Part shown: positions 10,901-23,574 of the stretch, piece by piece
Numbering within the stretch: the first letter of the stretch is position 1
How the letters are laid out: each line of letters opens with the position of its first letter
NCBI GenBank assembly: GCA_037157565.1
Contig: JAZHRO010000013.1
Span: forward strand, 80,531,501-80,595,500
Length of the DNA: 64,000 bases
Direction of reading: 5' to 3'
Source: Thalassia testudinum
Taxonomy: Eukaryota > Streptophyta > Magnoliopsida > Alismatales > Hydrocharitaceae
Position numbers and translations under genes: made by a program
The notes under the pieces: generated by a model
Database searches by the model: none
Seen by the model: the letters and a program-made list of their open reading frames with translations, nothing else
Told to the model about the DNA's origin: nothing

Positions 10901-11680
10901 TATCAGCATGAAGTCTTTCTTGTCCCTCAACATGCAAAAATATAATGTATAATTTCACCATAATGAATCAGATTTAGTGGTTTGTTTTACTTTGACATGC
11001 TTTATGTGTTATTGGTTTATGGAAGAGTTTATTTTTCTACCCAATTCTATCATGTGTTTTGAGTTTTTACAGGATTGATCATTCACAACTGTTCCTAGTA
11101 TGCTTATAGAACTTTATTTGACTTGTCTCTTTTGCATGCTTAGTTGGTGGGAAAGCTTATAGATGAACCTGAGTATTAACACTAATTGGAGTATTAATAA
11201 TTTAGTAACAAAATGAATACTTTTTTACTTTGTAAATATGTCTAACCTAAAATTATAGGTCAAGACATCATAGATAAATTTGTCTTGTGTGCCATAATTT
11301 GTTCTAGTGTATTCTAGACAAAGCATGGACTTAGATCCCTCTAGACCTAGGTGTGCCCTAATTTGGAGTGCTTTGGGAAGTTTTAGGTCGATGCGTCGAG
11401 TTATGTTGGTCATGCAAATCCATCCTATTGGAGGGGTAGGGAAAATTTATATGGGTCTGATTTGACATTGTCAATTTGGAGATAGTGGTTAGAATTAATG
11501 TTTTTCATTACGATGATCGATGTAGGAGGTCAAAAGTTTGGTGAAAGTGCTTATTTTCATCCTAGATAAAGGTAAATTTGCAATCATAGGTTTAGAGTAG
11601 GTTTGATAATCTAAAATTCTTTCTACCGATTTTTTTGGAGTGGAGCTCCATTAGCTTTTGTTGTTATTTTTAGGTAAATA
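8000..11680. other. Non-coding region with weak internal repeats
   Basis: No gene is supported. A start resembling MITE ends (ggcctagtttggta) occurs at 8471 but no inverse partner was found. Positions 8813-8975 hold about three degenerate units of around 63 bp beginning caccatgtccaa or caacacaatgg. An open frame of 146 codons at 8679-9119 has no recognisable domain and follows these repeats. Positions 9620-11680 are AT rich with scattered short open frames only. Confidence 0.4.
9995..10324. repeat. Direct repeat pair about 258 bp apart
   Basis: The block tgtccttcataaggagatga at about 9997, followed by cttcctgctag and ataaatcccatg, recurs at about 10252 as tgtccttcataaagagatga, then cttcctgctag and ataatcccatgg. 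The second copy carries about 13 bp extra (tcactgggctttc). It may be a partial tandem duplication of an older element. Its function is unknown. Confidence 0.6.
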
Positions 11681-11723
11681 TTATTATGTAGGATGAACTC
11701 TAACAATCAAAATTAGGGGAAGG

Positions 11724-12765
11724 GTGTTGACTCTTTGGCTAAGCCAAATGCCTCCCCTCATCTCCTTGATTGGACACATGTTGCGTACTAGATTTGATGC
11801 TGGTGAATGGGCTAATGGCTCCTTCACAAAGACAACTTGGAAGAATATTGTCGAAGAATCCAACAATACCATTGGTGTCTCCTACTTGAAGGAGCAAATT
11901 CTCAACAGATGGAAGAATTTGAAGAAAGACTTCGAAAATTTCTTCTACCTTCGGAACAAGAGAGGTTGGGGATGAGATTATGCAAATCACTGCCTAATTG
12001 CGCTTGATGATGATGCATGGATCGAGGTACTTTTTAATAGTTTCCCAGCGAATTCAATGCTTGCCTTTTAAATAGCTTAAATATGGAAATTTTCTCATAG
12101 TTGGATGACCAATATCGGAAGTTCCAAGGAAATACGTTGCCGCATTTCAAGGACATGGAAGCGATGGTTGGTTAGGACCTTGCTAAGGGAGTGGTTGCTA
12201 GTTCAAGTTAAATGAGGCATGTGATGCCAAACATCAAACCAAATTCGGTAGCATTTACACAAGAGGAGCCATCATCTCAACCTAGAACATACGCTTATGC
12301 TAAAGTAGTAGGACTCTCAAGTCCACTCTGTGTATAACGAACAAGGTGAGGAGGATATAATGCCTCTCGATGTTGATGACAGACCTCCCTATCAACCTAC
12401 CATGGACAAAGGAGGGAGTCACATGTCTCCTGCACCATCAAACAGTAGCAAGCGTTCCTTATTCACACAGTGAGGGGCAAGCAAGCATCAATGCAGTGGT
12501 GTCCCTCCCATTAGCTCGATTGCGTTACAGATCAAAGATCTCATGGAGAGGCAGTTAACATTCCAAGAGAGGACTACAACTGGGTTGCTTGAGAAGGACA
12601 TACATGATTGCATGGAAGCCTTGTAGACTCTTAACCCTTCATTGCAAGGATGGAATTGGCAAAATTCATGATGAATTTCAAGGACCCAAACTTTAGGGAT
12701 ATATTCTATGCTTTCAAAGATGGTGATAGCGGTCTTTTCTTTAATTTCCTCCATGTAGTCCTGTA
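11724..12765 (+). pseudogene. Harbinger Myb/SANT-like protein (ORF1)
   Basis: The frame at 11790-12030 reads FTKTTWKNIVEESN, then EQILNRWKNLKKDF, then YLRNKRGWG, a stop in place of W, and ALDDDAWIEVL. This is the three-helix Myb/SANT-like domain (Myb_DNA-bind_3) that plant Harbinger ORF1 proteins use to bind element ends and bring in the transposase. Further downstream, YRKFQGNTLPHFKDMEAMVG (about 12116-12175) and a helical tail ending LAKFMMNFKDPNFRDIFYAF continue the protein with frame shifts. At least one TGG-to-TGA stop interrupts the domain. It is not functional as read. Confidence 0.68.
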
Positions 12766-13179
12766 GAGGGGGGGTAGGGGGTTACTAATTGTAGAAGCCG
12801 GTTGCGTAGTTGTTGATGGGTGATGTGTCAGGTGTATGTTCCTCAATTCCATTTTCCATTTTAAGTTGCAATTTGGTTGGAGTAATGAATGTGTAGTTTG
12901 GGGTGATGTTATTTTGATATCAATGCATTTGAACTTGTTTTCCCACTTTCTATTTGTAAAATAAATTGGGTATTGAATTTTGAATCGTGCCATTGAAAAA
13001 GATGTCAAATTCGATTTCCAATGTGTTGAACAATGTAATAATGCAATACATGTTCGAAATCAAGATGGAGTTGTGTGGTGTTGACATGGATGATGCAAAC
13101 AACGAGACGATTGAAGAGCCAGTAGTAACTTTAGTCTTGCGGCAATCGAAATACACCAGTTCATTGTCTGGTTATTTGT

Positions 13180-14160
13180 GAGTTAAGGAAGTCCTGAAGT
13201 GACATCGAGATCGTTTGTAGGACATATTTTGAATGTCCGCAGACGACTTCTTCAGCCTAAAACAATTGCTGGAGAGTACAAGTGGATTAAAACTGACACA
13301 TAATATGACAATGGAGATGCTTGCAATCTTTCTTTATGGTGCCAGCCATGGAGCGACAAATAGGGAGATGCAAGAGCATTTCTAACACTGATCTAAAATG
13401 ATCAATCAATAAGAAAGTTCTAAATGAGGTCCTAAAGTTGCGTGAGGAATTTTATAGTCATGCCTAATGAAAACACACTAATACCAAATAAAATTAGGTA
13501 CAATGTAGACAAGTGGCCTCACTTTTGGGTTAGTATCTGCCCTTGTGAACTTATCAAACACAATTCCTCATTTTATTTGATTAATTCAAAATGTCTCTCT
13601 TATATGCAGAATGTTATCATGGGTCACACGCTGAATGTATGGTTCATCGAGAGCTCCAAGTTCGATATCTCAATAGACACTAGTGGACGTCACAGAATGT
13701 CATGTGCGTGATGTCATTAGACCTATCATTCTTCGTGTTGAGTGAATGGTAGGGTTCTACAACAGATATGAAAGTGTTAGGGATGCCATATCTAGGCTTG
13801 GATTCAAGGCGCCCTGGGCATCAATACCTTGAGCGTGCTATTGGAGTTTTGAAGAAGGATTTCCAATGCTTACCTCGTTCATCTTTCTATGATGCATTTG
13901 TGTAGGAAGATGCTGTTGTTGTCTGTTATATTGTACACAACTACTTGCTCCAAAAGTTAGGTAGAATGAATACTATAATAAAAACCCACAGCAACTTGAT
14001 CCTACTGAAAGGCCAAATCTAGGGGACACCACTCTAGGATATACTCCCTCTGAATTTGACGATGTCATTCAACCAACTGACATTAGATGTGGAGGTGCTA
14101 TTTGTGACAAGATTGCACATGCAATGTGGCAAGAGTATCGTGGAGGTAGTCATACTTGAT
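13180..14160 (+). pseudogene. HARBI1-type DDE transposase, degenerate
   Basis: Recognisable blocks in order: TMEMLAIFLYGASHGATNRE and MQEHF (about 13310-13385, helix-turn-helix), VLNEVLKLREEF (13416-13450), a KWPHF motif near the first catalytic aspartate (about 13510-13525), and a C-terminal block YLERAIGVLKKDFQCL (about 13828-13876) followed by YIVHNYLLQ. The final open stretch 13990-14157 (LGYTPSEFDD, then CDKIAHAMWQEYRGG) ends at a TGA and fits the C-terminus of plant PIF transposases. The middle of the DDE domain is shortened and out of frame, so cleavage activity is lost. Confidence 0.7.
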
Positions 14161-14169
14161 GTGAAGTGC

Positions 14170-16550
14170 ACTTAATTCATATTTCAGAATCTTATTTACC
14201 CACTTATATTTTGGAAGATTACTTATTTACCTACTCTTGTAATATTTACTTCAAATTTTCCATGGTTGTTTGGGGTTTCTTTTAATTGTAATTTATTCTG
14301 TTATGCGGCTTGCCACATTTATTTTATGATTTAGGGTTATGATGAAACATATACAAATGACATCTACTTGATAATTTACAGGAAAGTGGTTTGCCCATGT
14401 TATGTTCTTAGTTGAATGGTTAATCTTATGTGGAAATAATTAAAAAGGCACTTTTAATTAGCAACCCCATTGAATCCTCTACTTAGAATAAGTTACATTA
14501 TATGTAGTATTAATCAGTGTTGTATTAATGTACTATTAATTAGTACAATCATTATTGCACGACCATGTGCTATACTTTGTAACAATGATCTTTTATGCTA
14601 TATGGCATAACATCCTTGCTTTGTCCAATGTTATTGGTTTAATGATTTATTAGTAATTACTTGTGGGCTCATATCGTGGAATGAGTACAAGGATCAAACC
14701 CTCATTATTTTATAGCAAATGAAGTTCGAAGGAAAGTTTAACGATGCATTTTCGATGATAATGCTTAGAGTCGTGCTGCATAGGAGTTTGAGGAAACTTG
14801 TTATTGGCTGCATGTCTCAATTGAAGATCTTAAAAATAAATGGAGGGTCCTTCAATGGACATGATATACAATCATGCCCCTTTTAGCATATAATACCTAA
14901 AGTTGAGATTATGGTAATGATGTGGTTGTGTCGAATGATCCAGTGCTATAGAATACAGTAAGTAAATCTCTACTTAATGTGTGCTTACATTGATACGTAG
15001 AATCTATCACTCGTTAATATCTCATCTGTGTAATCTCGGGTGATGAGGTACATCTTTACTTGGAAGGGCTTCTCTTTCATCAAAAATACTTGATGGACCT
15101 AATTCTACTTGATTATTGATGCTCAAGTAGTAGATGATTATTGATAATCAAGCAATCGCAATATTAGGTGTATATCATTTGGCTACTTATTGTGTCTATC
15201 TATGTCATATTAGTGTTAATATGTACAATTTAGACTTATATATTATGTAGTACTCCTTTAGATTGTTTCCTTATTACATTTTTATTTTGTAATTGTTATA
15301 TTACAATAATTCATGTAACAATTTAACTAATTTTTCATAAGGATGAATAGTATGATATGTATATACTTTTTATTTTGATATTTTATTTTCTTGTACCCAT
15401 TAAGCTTGCAATGTGTTGCACACTTTCAAGTAAAAAAGTGAGGACATCAACAAATATTCATTACAAAATTGGTGACATCTTACCGTTCCTCATCAAAGTA
15501 TGAATTAATTGTAAATTCTTGTTGTAACCTATCCATGCATTGAAAGAAGATTGTATAATTTTGTATACTCATAGTATGTGTCAATAAAATATTTGTAATT
15601 ATGTATTAAACTCTTATGTAATTAGTGATTGATCTTATTGTATATTATAAAGTACTAAGTTATTAAAATATCTTAATAATTGTGTTTTCCTTCTTTACTT
15701 ATCAAGTTACTACATTCATTTAATCAATGTAATCTAAGTATAAATTATATGCATAATTATTTTAAGAAAATATATCATATGTTAATAATCAATAATCAAT
15801 CAAGTAAAAGTAAAAAATATCGTATGTTAATGTCATCCCTATTGTGACCTTATTTGCACTTAAAGTGGAAATTAGTTTAAATAAATTAATAATATGTAGT
15901 TAATAAAATATTACCTATCAAGTTATACATAATGACAACTTATTTTAATTAATATAATTCTAATTACAATTAACATAAATAACATTCTTATATTAAATAA
16001 ATCATTTATTTGAAATAATAAATTGTAATCATCTTACCAAAGTTAACTTCGTGAACAATTAACTAACTTTTAAATTAACAATTACTACAACTTATACCAT
16101 CAATAAACTCTCAAATAATAAACTTCCACATGCATGATAACCTTTTAGGTTATAATTTTACATTCTAAAGAGTCGCAAGTTAATTAATCAGGATAACCTT
16201 TATAACTTCTAAACAAAATGTAGGATAATTTATATGTAAAAAATTTATCTCATAAAATATATCCCTCCATCCAAATTAACCCTCAATGCATATGATTAGG
16301 TTCATTCGAGGATTAAAATTGGTTGTCATGTGGATTTCACTTGAGCAAGTTGTCAACTTTAAGGGTTTGCGAGCAAAATAATAATCAATTTTGGAGATAG
16401 AAAAGGTTGTCGGCAAGGGATTGTCAATTGCAATAAATCCTATGTATATGTATTATTCAATTTTGTCTTTTATTGTTAAATGGCTAGAATTTGTACAATG
16501 TAATTTTGCATGGAATTAAAATATAGTCCTTGCTATAAAAAATAGCTATT
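14170..16550. other. Very AT-rich non-coding spacer
   Basis: No open frame, RNA gene or clear repeat was supported. The sequence is dominated by taatta/attaat words, especially at 15240-16250, and could act as a matrix-attachment-like stretch. That last point is only a guess from composition. Confidence 0.45.
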
Positions 16551-16559
16551 TAAAGAAAT

Positions 16560-17620
16560 GTCTATCTTACTTGGTTCAAAATTGAGTCGATCAAGACTCT
16601 TCCAAAGGAACATGGCTTGGATGGTGTTGTGAGGGAGAGGAAGATTCTTTTTTGTAGGAAGATTTGGGCTATCCATGATCTTCCTCCAAAAACCCAGGTC
16701 TTTCTCTGCAAGGTAATTGTTCGAACTTTACCTCCTGGGGGCTTCCTTGCCAAAAAAATTACAGTTAGTAGAACCTTCCTGCCCTTTCTGTAAAAATGAT
16801 TGGTGGTCGTGCTTTTATGCGAGTAGTTTGATTTTTTTGGTGCATGTGGGCGGATAACGTTAGTGATCCGTAGTCGGATTTTGGATGCACCATGAATCAT
16901 CTCTTTGATACAACTGGTTATCCAAAACATCTGGTGTTTTATTTAATGCACTCCCTCTGGTTACATGGATGCAAGGAGGTCATGGTTGGAGTTTCACCTT
17001 ATCTGTTCATGGTTATCAAGGGGGCATTAAGGATGGCTAATTTCTACCTTTAGGACGGTATCCTTGTTGCCGGAAATCAATGCCGTGCTGACTTTCCAAT
17101 CTTCACTGAAACAAAATGTCAACATCGACCAAGCATGCCCTCCTTACATCCTAAGGATACTTTTGGATTGTCTGGAATGCCTAGTTTCCCTCGTAATCAA
17201 GCCAAGATTTTCGTAGATGCTGCAGTAGGAGCATCTCGTTCACTTGTCGCAACAGTGATGATGGAAGCTTTAGGTAAAATTGTATGTAGGATACTATATG
17301 CAATGAAAAAGCCAAATCCAGGGCAATCTTACAAGATCTTAACTTGACCTTAGATTTTGATTTGCTAGAAGTGGTTGTTCTCTCCGATGTTACGAACTTG
17401 ATAAATCAAATCTTCTCTGAAATTTAAGAGTGCCATGATACTCACGAAGGTTTTTTTTGTCGCTAAAGCTGATAGGACCGTTGTCTATCCAGCTCATTTT
17501 CTTGCCAGACAGTCTACGTTGTAATTTGCATGGGTGTTGGAAGTATCTCAACTTTCGTTGTGATCTTTAAGGATGATGATGAATCATCTTTCGTCTGCAT
17601 AAAAAAATAAAAAGAAAGAT
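16560..17620 (+). mobile_element. LINE 3' fragment: zinc-binding and RNase H regions
   Basis: Plus strand. Positions 16650-16770 read KIWAIHDLPPKTQVFLCKV and LPPGGFLAKK, matching the zf-RVT region found after the reverse transcriptase in plant LINEs (iW....PPK...F.W......LP...L). Positions 17190-17560 hold an RNase H-like tail: FVDAAVGASRS, then KADRTVVYPAHFLARQS, the block resembling R-x-N-x-V-A-H-x-L-A-R. The sequence ends near an A-rich tract (17602-17620, aaaaaaataaaaagaaag). Stops and shifts are frequent. This is a 5'-truncated dead copy. Confidence 0.6.
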
Positions 17621-17939
17621 GTTCAAAGTCCATTGTATTGTACCACACTCGTCCGTCCTTTCATGATTTTTGCTTTCGTTGGTAGATGATATTGTCTGGA
17701 ATATAATTTTTGCAAAAATATGCGTGCTATTATCTATGGTTCTATAATTTCTATTAAATAATAGCATGCTGTTGTAAATGTTATCATTTTTAATGAAAGA
17801 CAGCTATAACTCTAGGAAACTAAATATATATTGGAGCTTTCTTTAGTCTTAAATGCTAATATTACGTAGAAACACTGCATGAGATTATCTACCTTCTTTT
17901 CTTTGAGAAAATGTACTCCTTTGGTGGGGATTACTTGCC

Positions 17940-19060
17940 CACCCTCCCAAAACAAAACATCATTGGTTATATTTAGCTCTCAATCAAATATCACCACTTT
18001 AGAATTTATTTTACATGTTATCATTTCTTTATGATAAAAAAATCATCGATAATATTTGATTTTGAACTAAATTTCAGTAATGATTTTTTGTTATGAATCA
18101 AATGTTATTAATAATTTTTAGTTTTATGTAAAAATTTTTGGTGATATTTTATTTTAAATTAAATAGCTCTAGTGATTTTCAAATATTATGGATGACTTAT
18201 AGTTATATGTAAAAAAATACTGATGATTTCTTGATTATTGTTGGATTTCACTACCTGTATTGTGTGTGCATGCCTTTTTGCATAATACAAGTACATCACT
18301 CCCCAAATGAAAAATCACTCGAATCAAATATCATTGGTAATTTTTTATTTTAAACAAAATGTTATTGGTGGTATTTAAAATATCACTAATAATTTTTAAT
18401 GGTATGCAAATATTATTAGTGAATTTTAGTTATATACAAAAATTATCAATATTTTTTTATTATAAATTAAATATCACTGGTGATATCTTTTAGTTATATG
18501 TAAAAAAATATTGGTGATTTTTTAATGTTTATGGGTGTCACCCCATGCATGTTGTGAGTGCATGGCTTTTCACAAGATACAAGTAAATATCATTCTCTGA
18601 ATAAAAAATTATCAATAATATTTAATTTTAAATCAAATATCACCGATGATATTTTAAATACACCTACACAAAAATATCAATGATTTCTTGATTTTGGGTG
18701 GCTCCCACTACATGTGTTGTGAGTGTATATGCATTTTTACTTGATACAATTAAATGTCACTCAAATGAAAAATTATTGGTGATATTTAATTTTAAATTAA
18801 ATATCATCGTTGATTTTTTATTTTAAATAAAATATCACTAATAATATTTAATATATAAAAAATCATGGATGATATTTTTAGTTATATATAAAAAATACTA
18901 TTGATTTTTAATTATCAATGAAATATGATCGGTGATAGTTGAGATATGACAAAAAAAAAATTGCCAATGATTTCTTGATACATCCCATCCCGTGTGTTGT
19001 GAGTGTGTGTATTAATATTTTACATTGTAAACGGTAATATCACACGTGATTTTTTATTTT
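17940..19060. repeat. AT-rich degenerate tandem array
   Basis: Two levels of repetition are visible. Short units such as aaatatcactggtgatattt-like words (about 40 bp spacing) recur throughout. Longer units are marked by tgtgttgtgagtgtat-like words near 18259, 18546, 18713 and 18995, each followed by a -atacaa- word and atcactc...aatgaaaaat. The spacing of the long marker is irregular (about 287, 167 and 282). It looks like an old, decayed minisatellite or the inside of a non-coding element. Confidence 0.55.
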
Positions 19061-19395
19061 ATAGGAGAAATTTTTGTGATCGACTCACAGAGATGTGATT
19101 TGAGCGTACGTGAGCCCCACAAGAGTTGGAAAAAGAGTTTCTAAACTGTGGTCCTATTTTCTTATCCTTTTGATAATCCAATGTAAATTTAGTCCCTGAA
19201 CAATTACTGGATAAATTTGTTGGCCCTCAAATGGTCATTCCTTTGTCAAGTACTTTTAGCCCATGGGTTGTTTGTATACGTGGTTTACAATATGGCATTC
19301 ATACTTTTTAAAATTTCTGAAACCTTGTATACATAAAAGCTGTGACTTCTTTGCTCACCTAAATCATGGCTAAAACTTGGTGCTCCATGTGTTGA
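19061..19395. other. Spacer before the Ty3 element
   Basis: No feature was recognised. It ends with cttca, one copy of the presumed target duplication of the adjoining retrotransposon. Confidence 0.4.
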
Positions 19396-19400
19396 CTTCA

Positions 19401-22103
19401 TGTTACGACCTGATTTTTGGATTTTTACAAGATTCGAGATCAACTCGTCTTAATTAATTTCAAAATCTAGTCATCCAACGAGAAAGAGTCAAAAGAAGGA
19501 AATAAATTACATTCACACATGTAATATAACTAGGTAGAATGTAAAACGAAACAGTAAAGGAAAGTAAAGCAACTGTCTCAAAAATAGTACATGTCACCAC
19601 AACAACAGAAAATAGAAAGTAACGAGAACAGTAATTTTAAAGTCTAATACTCACGACTACAGCAGAAATAAAAGAGTTGGAAAGAAAACTACTGCGGCTG
19701 GACTCGGCTGGGCCTAACTTCCTCTGCAGGCTAAAACTCGAGCTGCTCAACTCCTAATCCTAAATAAGGTTACGAAAATACGGAGTCAGAGAACGTTGAG
19801 TAGAGTGATGTTTACATTATTTCTGTGCAAGTAAAGTAAAATAATAAATAGATTTTATTCTCATTTCTATTTATCTTATTTATGCATTTCTAGTTCATTT
19901 ATTTCACAAAGTATCCAAGTATTTCTTGATCTTGCTTGTTTCTCGTAGAATGATCTTGATTGCAGTCTTTTCTGTGGAGTAGAAGGTACATGTGGTGCTC
20001 TTCTGGTCAAGAGAGTCCCCCGTGGTAGTCCTACACCCAGTCAATCACCCTGAAGTCATTGTCGCAATGTAGCGGTGACTACGGCACGCGTGGTAAGTGC
20101 ATGGATAGTTACCCTGCACTAACACGCGGTCAGTCGTTTTCGCTAGTGGGTACGTCTAAGGTACAGCACGGAACAGTATAGAGCCTTGCCCTCTCAGAAC
20201 AGGAGTCTCGTCCCTCCACAGTCTGCGTACCCTCATCCGATTACTTCTGTTTGCCCAGAGGGCCTAAAAGTCGGTGTAAGTTGGCTAATTCCAACCCCGG
20301 ACCTCGTGGGGCTGCTAGCTCCCTTCCTACACTAGTAGCACGCCTCAGAACTACGTACGCAAGTATCAACAGGAGTCGGTGTAGAGTGGTCAATCCTAAC
20401 CTCGGGTCTCAACCCAAGGGCGATTAGCTCTACTCTACACTAAAAGGGACAGTTGCTCTCTTTGGTACCGTGTACACAAAGGTCAACTCACTTCCCGTCT
20501 ACATTCCAGATTCCTTTCATACGCAGGAGTTCTACTCTTAATTCCCTGTAGGATTCATGATCATATTCATCTCATTTATCCATATTCGGATCTCATGTTT
20601 CATAACTCGTTCCTCATCTATATACAGGCAGCTTGTGTTTTCACAATTTAATTCTCAATCATATACATGCAACTTGTGATTTCACCATTCACTTTCTCAT
20701 TCACATACAGGAAACTCGTATTTTAACATGCATTTCATAATTACACTAATACCATTTGCTAGCAATTTATTTTAAACATGCACTCAAGTAAACAGTACAG
20801 CTCAAAACAGACTCATTCATTTCTACCTTAGGGTTCATTCCACATCCTAGAGTTCGTTCCGATTATTTCAAACAAATACATTCTTATTTAAATATTAACA
20901 ACTGAATTAAACCACTCTACCAAGTATCACAAGAGGAATAAGGGCATGCACCGCAGATCTCGTCGTCTCTGCAAACCCTGAACATGCCACCAGCTAGTAA
21001 CCTGTTCTAGTGACTAACTTACATCAGACGAGCTCAAAACAGTAGATACTCAACACGAACATGTAGAGAAACTCGAGTGGAAAACACCGGTACTTTGTTT
21101 GCGGAAATCTGATTTCGTTTGGGTCCTAAACAGGTCAAAAATACAGTTAATGCCCAAAATCAGACGTCTAGGACTAGTCTCACCTCACCTTGCACTTCCT
21201 GCGGCTCCTTCAAACGTCCATACTACCTCCGCGATCGTCTGGGGATAGCTCCAGGCATCGGACAAGGCCTCCGGTCGTCTGGAAGTACCTCCGGACGTCT
21301 AGTGACGTGATCAGACATCCAAAAGTACTTGGAAAAGCGCATCGTGCGCCTTCTCAAAGCCTCACCTATGTACGAAAATTGCAGGCACAAACTCAGCCTG
21401 ACATCTCCTGTGCTACAATCTGCATGGTGGAAAGTAGCGTAGGAAGATACGTACCTCACGTGATATTGTGCTTTCAGACGTCCAGCTTCAGCTCCAAACG
21501 TCCTGGTGCCTCGCCAGCTGTCTGGACGATACTCCAGATGTCTGATACGGGAAAACCTCCAGTACCAGAACCTCCTCCGCGACACTCCTCTCCTCGCAAC
21601 GTCGCCCGCAGCGCATAGCAGTAGCTTCAGCAGCTGCAGAGAGCCAAGAGGCTGCCTCCCCGAGCCCCTCCTCGTGCACATGCCCACCGCCGGCCATGCG
21701 AGCTCCGTCGAGCTCCCGAATGTCCTCCGACCTTCACACTCTCTTCCTTCCTCTCTCTTCCTCTCTCCCTCTTGTTCTCCCTCGCTCGCCCTCTCTCTTG
21801 TCCCTCTCATTCTCCCTCACCACAGCCGCATAGGGAGGACACTGGAGGTGGTGGTGGCTGGTGGTGAGGGGGTGAGGGTGGGGAGAAGAGGGTTTAAATA
21901 GAGTGGGTTTAGGGTTCCAGGGGGTGAGGGGCGTGGAGGAGACAGAAGCTCTACGCGTCACCCGCATGCAGAGTGCAAAGGAACGTATAGAAATTCTCAC
22001 TTTCAGACGTCCGAGCCTGTGTCCGGATGTCTAGATAGACGTTTGACTGAAACTCCAGATGTCCTAACTGACTAAATAGGCAACTGGTCATTTCATCATA
22101 ACA
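19401..22103 (-). repeat. 3' LTR of the Ty3 element
   Basis: Starts TGTTACGAC and ends CATCATAACA on the plus strand, so the tips are an inverted TGTTA/TAACA. It is similar along its length to 27068-29726, with small gaps and many transitions. A CT-rich stretch (21725-21825), a TATA-like ctatttaaacc on the minus strand (about 21893-21902) and a cluster of GACGTC-type words (21163-21545 and 22008-22062) are present in both LTRs. Confidence 0.88.
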
Positions 22104-22180
22104 AACTTAAAAGAAGTTTTGTCCCTGAAATTTAAGTTAGTTAGGGTGCGGAAAAAGGAACGTAAAAACGCATAACAAAC

Positions 22181-23571
22181 TTAAAAAAGACCGAAGTAGG
22201 TTCGAAAAGGTGTACCCTCAAAAAGCTCCAGGTATCGCTCTCGCATCGCCACCTCAGGCTCCCAAGTCGCATCCTCGTACCACTGGCTTCTCCATAGAAC
22301 CTTCACCAGTGGTATCTGCTTCCGTCTTAGACTCCGGATGGCTCTATTTAGTATCTGTACTAACCTCTCGGGATAGGTTAGGTCGTCCCCCACCTCGATG
22401 CTCTCGTGGCTCAGAACGTGACTGGGATTGGCTACGTACTTCCTGAGGTTGGACACATAGAACACGTACACTCCAGAAAGCTGGAGAGGAAGGGTAAGTC
22501 GGTAAACAATGGGTCCTACCCGCTCCAGGACCTCAAAGGGCCCCACAAACCTCGACGCAAGTTTCCCCATCACCCCAAAACACTGCAAGCCCTTCATGGG
22601 CGAAACACAGAGAAAGACGTGATCCCCAACCTCGAACTGCACACCTCTGCATTTCCAGTCAGCGTAGCTCTTCTGCCTACTCCTGACAGTGCGTAGTCGT
22701 CTATGGATCTGCTCTATCACCTCCTAACTCTACCGGATCAGCCTGGGGCCAACCTCCCACTTGGTCCCTACCTCGACCCAACTCAAGGGTGCAGTGCACC
22801 TTCGTCCGTATAGAGCCTTGTAAGGTGCCATGCCAATGCTCGAGTGGTAACTGTTGTTGTATGCAAACTTTGCTAGGGGTAAATGCTCCTCCCAAGATCC
22901 TCTCCAATCTAGCACACAGGCGCGCAGAAGGTCCTAAGTGTCTATTTGGTGCACTCTGACTACCCATCTGTCTGGGGGTGGTAGGCGGTACTGAACCTCA
23001 AACGTGTCCCCAAGGCCTGCTGAAACTTTGCCTAGAACTGGGAAGTAAAATGAGTATCCCTGTCGGATACGATCTCACGTGGGACTCCGTGCAGGCACAC
23101 CACATCTCTGATGTATCGCTCCACTAGCTGTGCTGGCCCAAAAGTGACTCGGATCAGCAGAAATCGTACCGTCTTCGTCAACTGGTCTATGATTACCCAA
23201 ACTGCGTCGTGTCCCCGCTGGGTAACTGGTAGACCCACCACCAAGTCCATGATGATGCTCTTCCACTTCTACTCTGGTACAAGAAGTAGCTGCAATGGCC
23301 CTGAAGGCCTCTGGTACTCGGCCTTCACCTACTGGCATACCAAACACTACTGAACAAACTCACCAACATCTCGCTTCATCCCTCTCCACCAGAAGTCACA
23401 TCGCAAATCATGGTAAATCTTTATGTTCCCGGGATGTATGGTGAACCTGGACTCGTGCGCCTCCGTTAGAAGCTCCCTTAACAACTCCTCATCCCTGGGA
23501 ACGCATAGACGTCCCCTCATACGCAGGATCTCGTCTAAGAAGGAAAAGTCTCCTGGGTCCCCTGTCAACAC
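22181..23571 (-). pseudogene. Ty3 integrase with C-terminal chromodomain-like segment
   Basis: The zinc-binding part is at about 23350-23480 (LTEAHESRFTIHPGNIKIYH, then FVQ-stop-CLVCQ). The catalytic core shows IIMDLVVGLPVTQRGHDAVW (first Asp), IVSDRDTHFTSQF (second Asp) and ALGTRLRFSTAYHPQTDG (about 22970-23240). After a frame change near 22960, one frame runs on from 22915 to the stop at 22181: [52 protein letters not shown], then IPLVKVLWRSQWYEDATWEP (about 22250-22310). That last block is the chromodomain-like tail that directs chromoviruses to particular chromatin. Several stops interrupt the core. Confidence 0.83.
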
Positions 23572-23574
23572 CCT

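Larger units (their letters stand above)
11700..14165 (+). mobile_element. PIF/Harbinger DNA transposon, degenerate, both genes recognisable
   Basis: Two plus-strand gene remnants in the order usual for plant PIF/Harbinger elements: a Myb/SANT-like DNA-binding protein (11724-12760) and a HARBI1-type DDE transposase (about 13180-14160). Both contain frame changes and stops. Terminal inverted repeats and the expected TTA/TAA duplication were not located, so the outer limits are those of the coding remains. Confidence 0.72.

Noticed and set aside
21223..21810. Open frame of 195 codons on the minus strand, and a similar one of 205 codons at 28863-29480
   Set aside because: Both lie at the same place in the two LTRs of the Ty3 element, are Arg/Glu low-complexity from a CT-rich tract, and match no domain. 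They are LTR sequence, not genes.
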